Positions 58,771 through 64,000 of a DNA stretch of 64,000 bases are shown here, one piece after another. Numbering within the stretch: the first letter of the stretch is position 1; each line of letters starts with the position of its first letter. The notes under the pieces were generated by a model. That model ran no database searches and was not told the DNA's origin. It saw only the letters and a program-made list of their open reading frames with translations. The translations under genes and the position numbers were made by a program. The DNA is from Candidatus Dormiibacterota bacterium (GTDB taxonomy: Bacteria; Chloroflexota; Dormibacteria; Dormibacterales; Dormibacteraceae): NCBI GenBank assembly GCA_024280995.1, contig JAMXLM010000018.1, forward strand, positions 124,001 through 188,000, written 5' to 3'.

Positions 58771-59745
58771 GTGAACCTGCAGCAGCTCTTCAGCGCCTTC
58801 CAGCCCATCCACAGCCTGTGGTGGGCGATCTTTGGCGAAAGCCTGACGTGGCTGCTGAACTTTGTTTACGGCCATCTCTCGGCGGTTCCGGTGGTCGCGA
58901 CCATCGGGGCTTACGGGGTGGCGATCATCGTCATCACCCTCATCATCCGCGCGCTGCTCGCGCCCCTGCTCCAGTTCCAGCTGCGGACGTCCCGGCGCGC
59001 GATGGTCGAGCAGCGGAAGCTTGCTCCCCAGGTCGCGGAGCTGCGCAAGAAGTTCAAGAAGGACCCGCAGAAGCTGAACGCCGAGACCATGAAGCTCTAC
59101 CAGGAGCACGGGATCAACCCGCTCGGCCAGTTCGTGGGCTGCCTGCCGGCGGTGCTGCAGATGCCCGTCCTGATCGCCCTCTACTACGTCTTCACCGGGT
59201 TCTCCAAGAGCCAGCACGTGGCGGCGCACTTCCTGTTCGTCCCCAACCTGAACGTGACGCCTGGCTCGCATCCCCTGTTCGCGGGGGTGCCGATCCCCCA
59301 CGACCCCGTCTACCTCATCTTTCCCGTGCTCGCGGCGTTGACCACGTTCGTGCAGTCGAAGATGATGCAGATGCCGGCTCCGCCGAACCCGACGGAGCAG
59401 GAAGCGCAGACGGCGCAGATGCAGCGGTCCTTCCTGATCATCTCCCCGCTGATGATCGGCGTGTTCGCGCTGAACGTTCCCGCCGGCCTGGGCCTTTACT
59501 GGTTTGTCGGGAACCTCGTCAGTATCATTCAGCAGAGCTTCGTCGTCGGGTGGGGAAACGTTCTGCCGAAGGGCTGGCTGCCGGGGGCCGCAGCCGAGGT
59601 TCCCGTAAAGCCGGCTCCCAAGCCCTCGCCGAACGGGCAGAAGCTGCCCGCGCCGCAGATCCAGAGCAACAGGTCGAAGAAGGCCAGGAACCAGAGGCCG
59701 CCAGGTAACAACACACCGCCAGGTAAGGAAGGAGTTCGCAGGTGA
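58771..59745 (+). CDS. yidC: Membrane protein insertase YidC
   Basis: Inserts membrane proteins independently of, or with, Sec. 324 residues, YidC/Oxa1 of the Gram-positive type without a large outside domain. GAYGVAIIVITLIIRALLAP (split about 46-65), QLRTSRRAMVEQRKLAPQVAELRKKFKKDPQKLNAETMKLYQEHGINPLGQFVGCLPAVLQMPVLIALYYVF (in parts about 69-140) with the conserved Arg (QLRTS) and LYWFVGNLVSIIQQ (about 246). The C-terminal tail is basic and Pro/Asn-rich. GTG start. Its stop overlaps jag as GTGA. Confidence 0.96.
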   Translation: MNLQQLFSAFQPIHSLWWAIFGESLTWLLNFVYGHLSAVPVVATIGAYGVAIIVITLIIRALLAPLLQFQLRTSRRAMVEQRKLAPQVAELRKKFKKDPQKLNAETMKLYQEHGINPLGQFVGCLPAVLQMPVLIALYYVFTGFSKSQHVAAHFLFVPNLNVTPGSHPLFAGVPIPHDPVYLIFPVLAALTTFVQSKMMQMPAPPNPTEQEAQTAQMQRSFLIISPLMIGVFALNVPAGLGLYWFVGNLVSIIQQSFVVGWGNVLPKGWLPGAAAEVPVKPAPKPSPNGQKLPAPQIQSNRSKKARNQRPPGNNTPPGKEGVRR

Positions 59746-60386
59746 GATCGTCAGTGGGCCGTGGCCGCACCCTCGATGAAGCCGTCGACGCCGCGCTGAT
59801 CGAGCTTCAGGAGAGCCGGCGCAACGTCGACGTCAAGATTGTCAGCGAGACCGCCGATGAAACCGTCGTCGAGGTCACCATCATCGACCAGAACGCCCCC
59901 GTCACGGCGGCGACGGCGCCCGTCAACGGCAAGGCCGAGACCGCGCGGGTCCTGGTCGAAGGCCTGCTCAAGCACATGGGAGTGCGCGCGCAGGTCAGCG
60001 TTCGCGCGGGAGCCGAGCCGCTGACGCTCGACATCAGCGGGCGCGACCTGGGCGGGCTGATCGGGTGGCGCGGCGAGACGCTGCGCGCGCTGCAGTCGGT
60101 CACCAACGTGATGGTCGGCAAGCATCTCGACGAGGGCGAGCGCGTGATCGTCGACGTCGAGCGCTACCGGCAGCGCCGCGAGCACACCGTGCGTGAGATC
60201 GCGATGCGGGCCGCGCGGCAGGTGAAGATGACCGGCGATGCGATCACGCTGGACGCGATGCAGCCTTTTGAGCGGCGCGCAATCCACCTCGCGCTCGAGG
60301 GCGACCCGGACGTGACCAGCTCGAGCATCGGTGAAGAGCCGGAACGTCGCGTCGTCGTCGGACCGCGCCGGGCGGCTGAGCAGTAA
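59742..60386 (+). CDS. jag: Jag/KhpB-like RNA-binding protein
   Basis: 214 residues. N-terminal Jag domain (SSVGRGRTLDEAVDAALIELQESRRNVDVKIV, split), then KH domain (LDISGRDLGGLIGWRGETLRALQSVTNVMVGK, split about 95-127, with the GxxG loop GWRG) and R3H domain (RAARQVKMTGDAITLDAMQPFERRAIHLALEGDPDVTSSSIGEEPERRVVVGPRR, in parts, with ERRAIH). The usual partner of yidC in Gram-positive-like origins; acts as a cytoplasmic RNA-binding protein. GTG start overlaps the yidC stop. Confidence 0.93.
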   Translation: MRSSVGRGRTLDEAVDAALIELQESRRNVDVKIVSETADETVVEVTIIDQNAPVTAATAPVNGKAETARVLVEGLLKHMGVRAQVSVRAGAEPLTLDISGRDLGGLIGWRGETLRALQSVTNVMVGKHLDEGERVIVDVERYRQRREHTVREIAMRAARQVKMTGDAITLDAMQPFERRAIHLALEGDPDVTSSSIGEEPERRVVVGPRRAAEQ

Positions 60387-60654
60387 CGGCGCCGGCGGCA
60401 GCGCCGCCGAGCGCATCCGGCGTGCGATCGCCCTGGTGAACTCCGTCGCGGACGAGGCCGGCGACGAGGAGCTCACGCCGACCGAGATCGCGGAAGCGAT
60501 TCGCGACTGCCTCGAGTTGAGCGACATCGACGAGATCCCGAACGTGCGCCGGTACCTCGGCGAGGCCCTCGATGCGGTCTCCGACGGGATGCCCGCGGAC
60601 TTCGTCGCGATGACCCTGTACGCCGCGCTCGGCGCACTGCGCGAAGGGTCCTAG
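60331..60654 (+). CDS. Small hypothetical protein downstream of jag
   Basis: 107 residues from GTG 60331, though the first 18 or so overlap the jag 3' end in another frame; the true start may be later (for example within the region SSNGAGGSAAERI, where no ATG, GTG or TTG exists). The main body is acidic and helical (AIALVNSVADEAGDEELTPTEIAEAIRDCLEL, split) ending FVAMTLYAALGALREG. No family recognised. Sits between jag and the M16 peptidase. Confidence 0.55.
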   Translation: MKSRNVASSSDRAGRLSSNGAGGSAAERIRRAIALVNSVADEAGDEELTPTEIAEAIRDCLELSDIDEIPNVRRYLGEALDAVSDGMPADFVAMTLYAALGALREGS

Positions 60655-60663
60655 CACCAGCGA

Positions 60664-61935
60664 ATGCCGGCCGCACATCGGGTCCTTCCACTGCCCGGCG
60701 GGGCGCGGCTCGTCGCCGAGTCGATGCCCGAGCGCCAGTCGACCAGCATGGTCCTGATGTTTGCCGGCGGCTCACGGCTCGAGGACGACCGGCTCGGCGG
60801 CGTCTCGCACTTCATCGAGCACCTCTACTTCAAAGGCACCAAGCGGCGGCCGTCTTCGAAGGAGATCGCCGACGCCATCGAAGGCGTGGGCGGCTTCATC
60901 AACGCTTCGACCGACAAGGAGCTGACGGCCTACTGGGCGCGGGTCCCCTCCGAGCACGAAGACCTCGCATTCGACATCTTGTTCGACATAGTTGCCAACT
61001 CCCGCGTCGACGAGGCGGACGTCGAGAAGGAGCGGATGGTGATCCTCGACGAGCTCCGCATGTACCAGGACCAGCCGCAGGACCTCGTTCAGAACCTTTT
61101 CGAGGAGCTGATCTGGCCCGGGCATCCGCTCGGGCGCGACATCGCGGGCACCGAGCAATCGGTGGCTCGGTTGACACGCGACGACATCATCGAGTACGCC
61201 GACGCGCACTACAGGCTGCCGAACGTGGTGGTCGGCGCGGCAGGGTCGCTCGACGTGCCGCACACGGCCGACGTCGTGGCGAGGGGGCTCGCGCTGCGCG
61301 CGGACCCGGACGGTGCGCTCGACTCTTCGACACCCGACCCGCTATCGGCCCCCCGAGTTTTGATCCGTCGCCGGCAGACCGCCGAAGCTCACATCTGCCT
61401 AGGTGCTCGTGCCCTCAGCTACATGGACCCGGACCGCTACGCGCTCGACCTGCTCAACACCGTGCTCGGCGAGGGCATGAGCTCGCGCCTGTTCCTCAAC
61501 ATTCGCGAGCGGCTTGGGCTCGCCTATGACGTGCACAGCTTCACCCAGAAGCACCGCGACACGGGCTATCTCGGGGTTTACATAGGTGTCGAACCGAAGA
61601 AGGCGGTCGACGCGGTGAATGCCGTGCTGGGTGAGCTTCGCGCGCTGGCCGATGATGAGGTCGCCGAGGACGAGCTCACGCGCGCCAAGGAGTTCACCAA
61701 GGGCCGGCTTCGGCTCGAGATGGAGACGACCAACGGCGTCGCCTTCTGGCTCACCTACCAGCAGCTGCTCTTCGGTGAGATCAAGACCATCGACGAAGAG
61801 CTGGCGCAGGTCGACGCCGTGACCGCGGCCGACCTCAAGCGAGTCGCGATCAAGCTGGTGCGCGAGCCGCTGCAGATGTCGGTGGTCGGACCGTTTGCGC
61901 GTGACAGCGCGTTCCGGCTCGCGATAGGAGCTTGA
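60664..61935 (+). CDS. M16-family metallopeptidase
   Basis: 423 residues, pitrilysin/insulinase-like. The inverted zinc site HFIEHLYFKGTKRR (HxxEH, about 49-53) with the distal Glu near VEKERMVILDELRMYQDQP (split about 119-138) is intact. Second half carries RLFLNIRERLGLAYDVHSF (about 282-300), the typical RxxxGLAY stretch. Predicted soluble protease of 46 kDa, likely acting as processing peptidase. ATG 60664 follows the previous stop by 9 bp. lepB converges on it. Confidence 0.93.
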   Translation: MPAAHRVLPLPGGARLVAESMPERQSTSMVLMFAGGSRLEDDRLGGVSHFIEHLYFKGTKRRPSSKEIADAIEGVGGFINASTDKELTAYWARVPSEHEDLAFDILFDIVANSRVDEADVEKERMVILDELRMYQDQPQDLVQNLFEELIWPGHPLGRDIAGTEQSVARLTRDDIIEYADAHYRLPNVVVGAAGSLDVPHTADVVARGLALRADPDGALDSSTPDPLSAPRVLIRRRQTAEAHICLGARALSYMDPDRYALDLLNTVLGEGMSSRLFLNIRERLGLAYDVHSFTQKHRDTGYLGVYIGVEPKKAVDAVNAVLGELRALADDEVAEDELTRAKEFTKGRLRLEMETTNGVAFWLTYQQLLFGEIKTIDEELAQVDAVTAADLKRVAIKLVREPLQMSVVGPFARDSAFRLAIGA

Positions 61936-61942
61936 GCGCGGC

Positions 61943-62593
61943 TTAGGCCGCGACCCTGCGCAGGGGTTGGTCCAACCCCGAAAAAACCGTGCTGCTCTCG
62001 AGCGTCGGCATCGACGCGTAGATGTTGCCGAAGTGGTTCAAGGGCCAGATGCGGAACCACGCTTTGCCGTCGATGCGGTCGCGGCTGATCGGGCCGAAGA
62101 AACGCGAGTCCTGTGAACGGTTGCGGTTGTCGCCCATGACGAAGTACTGGTCGGGACCCAACAGGTAGCCGGTCGAGCTGTTGTCGGGCCAGTTGGCGTC
62201 CACGATCCACGCCTCCGGGAGGTACGGCTCGTCCAGCCTATGGCCGTTGATGTAGACCACGCCGCCGCGGATCAGGACGCGCTCGCCGGGCAGCCCGATG
62301 ATGCGTTTGATGAAGTCGGTCGAGTTGTTCGTCGGAGGCCGCAGGATTATGATGTCGCCTCGCTGCGGTGCGTGCAGCCTGTAGTCGATCTTGTTTGCGA
62401 TCAGGTAGTCCTGGTCGTCAAGCGTGGCGAACATCGAGATGCCTTCGACGTGCACGGCCTGGACGGCGAAGCTGATGCCGAAGTAGAGGATCAGCGCAAG
62501 GAACAAGACCTCGAGGACCTCGCGAAGGAACGATGAGGCCGCGGAACGTTCTTGGGGGGCGGCGCCAGCCGCTTGCTCTTGTTGGGCCGCCAT
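61943..62593 (-). CDS. lepB: Signal peptidase I
   Basis: Cleaves signal peptides of secreted proteins. 216 residues. Ala/Gln-rich cytoplasmic N-terminus (about 1-20), one membrane segment (VLEVLFLALILYFGISFAVQ, about 26-45), then the outside domain. Catalytic Ser is in VEGISMFATL (about 54; usual GxSMxPTL with Pro replaced), the Lys in DFIKRIIGLPGERV (about 95) and GDNRNRSQDSRFFGPI (about 153-168) is the conserved Gly-Asn/Asp region. ATG start. Next to parB; convergent with the M16 gene. Confidence 0.93.
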   Translation of the reverse strand: MAAQQEQAAGAAPQERSAASSFLREVLEVLFLALILYFGISFAVQAVHVEGISMFATLDDQDYLIANKIDYRLHAPQRGDIIILRPPTNNSTDFIKRIIGLPGERVLIRGGVVYINGHRLDEPYLPEAWIVDANWPDNSSTGYLLGPDQYFVMGDNRNRSQDSRFFGPISRDRIDGKAWFRIWPLNHFGNIYASMPTLESSTVFSGLDQPLRRVAA

Positions 62594-62598
62594 GCGTG

Positions 62599-63441
62599 CT
62601 ACGAGGTGAGCTTAGCGCAGACCCGTTCGAGCTCTTCGCGACTTGAATAGCGCAGCTCGATCTTGCCTCGGTTGAGACTGCCGCTCAACTTGATCGGCAG
62701 CCCGAGGCTCGACTCGACGTCCGCCGCGATGGCACGAAGCTCCGCGGTCGAGTCGGTGCGTCGCCTCCTTCGCGGGCTGTAGGTGCGGACCCAGTTCTCG
62801 GTCTGGCGCACGGAAAGATGCTTTGCGATCACGACCTTCAATCCGTGCTCCTGCGCCTGCTGGCCCTCGAGCGCGATGAGCGCGCGCGCGTGGCCCGCCG
62901 TGATCGCTCCCGAGGCGACCGCGGACTGAACCGCTGCGCATCCGCCGAGCAGGCGCAGAGATTGCGTCACCGACACGCGATGCTTGCCGAGCCGCTGCGC
63001 GACCTCGTCGTGGGTCAGGCCGAACTCTTCGATGAGGCGACGCAGGCCGCGTGCCTCTTCGAGCGGATCCAGGTCTGTGCGCTGCAGGTTCTCGATCAGA
63101 CCGAGAACGAGCTGTCCGTCCGATCCGGCGTCGCCCCGCACCACGGCCGGGACCGTGCGCAGGCCGGCCAGCCGCGCGGCGCGCCACCTGCGCTCGCCCG
63201 CGATCAGCTCATAGCCGTCGCCGAGTGGACGTACGAGCAGCGGCTGGAGGACGCCGTGGAGCCGAATCGACTCGGCCAGCTCGCCGAGAGGCTCGGCGTC
63301 GAAGCGCGAGCGCACCTGCTGACGCGACGGCTTGATCTGGTCGACGGCGATCATCTGCGGGACGAGCGCCTCGCCTTCCTTCGACATGGGGATCAGCGCC
63401 TCCAGCCCGCGACCGAGTCCTCGTGGGCGTGCCTGGGTCAT
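62599..63441 (-). CDS. parB: Chromosome partitioning protein ParB
   Basis: CTP-dependent clamp and parS-binding protein for chromosome segregation. 280 residues. RGLGRGLEALIPM at the N-terminus, QIKPSRQQVRSRFDAEPLGELAESIRLHGVLQPLLVRPLGDGYELIAGERRWRAARLAGLRTVPAVVR (in parts about 30-97; GERRxR is the CTP motif), then the HTH GLTHDEVAQRLGKHRVSVTQSLRLLG (split). C-terminal dimer domain. ATG 63441 overlaps parA (ATGA). No parS-like sequence is visible in the window. Confidence 0.95.
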   Translation of the reverse strand: MTQARPRGLGRGLEALIPMSKEGEALVPQMIAVDQIKPSRQQVRSRFDAEPLGELAESIRLHGVLQPLLVRPLGDGYELIAGERRWRAARLAGLRTVPAVVRGDAGSDGQLVLGLIENLQRTDLDPLEEARGLRRLIEEFGLTHDEVAQRLGKHRVSVTQSLRLLGGCAAVQSAVASGAITAGHARALIALEGQQAQEHGLKVVIAKHLSVRQTENWVRTYSPRRRRRTDSTAELRAIAADVESSLGLPIKLSGSLNRGKIELRYSSREELERVCAKLTS

Positions 63442-64000
63442 CGTTCTAGCAACTCCTTCGCGAGCGCGCGGTACGCCGCGGCGCCTCGGCATGTGGGATC
63501 GAACTCGAGCACCGACTTGCCATGGCTCGGCGCCTCGCTCAAGCGCACGTTGCGCGGGATCAACGTCTCCAGCAGGTGATGGGGATGCGATCTGCGCACC
63601 GCGTCGAGGACGTCCCAGGCAAGAGTCGTGCGCGCGTCGAACTGAGTCATCAGGATGCCGGCGATCGCGAGCCTGGGATTCAGTCGTGAGCGGATCAGCT
63701 GATGCGTGTACATGAGGTGGCGCAGACCTTCGAGCGCGAAGTACTCGGACTGGGTCGGGATGAGCATGCTCGTCGCCGCCACCAGGGCGTTGAGCGTGAG
63801 CAGGCCCAGTGAGGGCGGGCAGTCGATGAGCACCAGCTCGACGCCGGGTGGGGTGGAGGCAAGCGCATGGCGGAGCAGGTGCTCGCGGTCGGGCAGGGCC
63901 GCGAGCTCGATCTCCGCGCCGGCGAGATCGATATGCGACGGAATCAGAAAAAGACCCGGCCGGCTGGTGGCCTGGATGACCTGGTCGGTCGTGACCTCGC
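63438..64000 (-). CDS. parA: Chromosome partitioning ATPase ParA, N-terminus outside the window
   Basis: Walker-type ParA ATPase; the visible 187 residues are the central and C-terminal part. VLIDCPPSLGLLTLNAL is the Walker A'/B region and PTQSEYFALEGLRHLMYTH follows; the 3' end ILMTQFDARTTLAWDVLDAVRRSHPHHLLETLIPRNVRLSEAPSHGKSVLEFDP (in parts) is typical of chromosomal ParA/Soj. The first bases at position 64000 continue off the window; the P-loop lies beyond. It is upstream of parB with a 4-bp overlap, the usual parAB order. Confidence 0.93.
   Translation of the reverse strand, partial: EVTTDQVIQATSRPGLFLIPSHIDLAGAEIELAALPDREHLLRHALASTPPGVELVLIDCPPSLGLLTLNALVAATSMLIPTQSEYFALEGLRHLMYTHQLIRSRLNPRLAIAGILMTQFDARTTLAWDVLDAVRRSHPHHLLETLIPRNVRLSEAPSHGKSVLEFDPTCRGAAAYRALAKELLER

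Noticed and set aside
62599-64000. parS site next to parAB
   Set aside because: No TGTTTCACGTGAAACA-like sequence was seen here or elsewhere in the window; plain CACGTG occurrences lack the flanking bases.

Overview
This is a GC-rich, gene-dense bacterial chromosome segment that contains the replication origin. Genes of the classic origin neighbourhood diverge from about 57.5-58.0 kb: dnaA, dnaN, recF, dciA and a UvrD-like helicase run leftwards, and rpmH, rnpA, yidD, yidC and jag run rightwards, followed by a peptidase, lepB, parB and parA. The envelope genes (a MurE without the diaminopimelate motif, a FemAB-like ligase), the high GC, the frequent GTG/TTG starts and the apparent leaderless promoters suggest a deep-branching Terrabacteria lineage (Chloroflexota, Dormibacterota or Actinomycetota-like). 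I cannot fix the phylum from this window.

Layout. 0-11.2 kb is a nucleoside and nucleobase catabolism, salvage and uptake island: two aldehyde dehydrogenase genes (one truncated), hpt, ada, then on the minus strand deoA-udp-upp, then a BMP-type nucleoside ABC transporter. 11.2-25.9 kb is mixed housekeeping: HAD hydrolases, a duplicated Asp-box surface protein, 5-oxoprolinase genes (pxpB-pxpC, with pxpA apart), a peroxiredoxin interrupted by an in-frame TGA that is probably selenocysteine, moaC-moaB, larB, and a cysteine desulfurase-xdhC pair. 25.9-29.9 kb carries a Ser/Thr kinase, lysA, an FmdB zinc ribbon protein and rsmG. 29.9-36.9 kb is a complete phosphate regulon (pstS diverging from phoR-pstB-phoU-phoP-pstC-pstA-arsC) with two matching PHO-box-like triple repeats. 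37-44 kb holds Nudix, thiG-thiE-thiS, murE, folP-folK, an atypical response regulator, a FemAB ligase and a histidine phosphatase. 44-50.8 kb holds a DUF4388 protein, a propeller lipoprotein, glycosyltransferases and a cytochrome c. 50.7-64 kb is the origin region.

How the parts fit. The first island would take nucleosides in, cleave them to base and sugar phosphate, and either salvage the base (hpt, upp) or burn the sugar. moaC/moaB, the desulfurase and XdhC point to a sulfurated molybdenum enzyme encoded elsewhere. The Pho system appears to be a one-compartment sensor circuit, because PhoR has no membrane segment.

The most unusual signals are: a candidate selenoprotein peroxiredoxin with a SECIS-like hairpin; several genes with no ATG/GTG/TTG before their conserved N-terminus (recF on ACG and rpmH on ATC at the exact homologous Met position; also ada, the desulfurase, a family-28-like glycosyltransferase and a phosphatase); recurring -10 boxes 6-11 nt ahead of start codons, implying leaderless mRNAs; a pair of covarying hairpins sharing one loop sequence; an orphan response regulator with Glu at its phosphorylation site; and a ThiS with residues beyond its terminal Gly-Gly.
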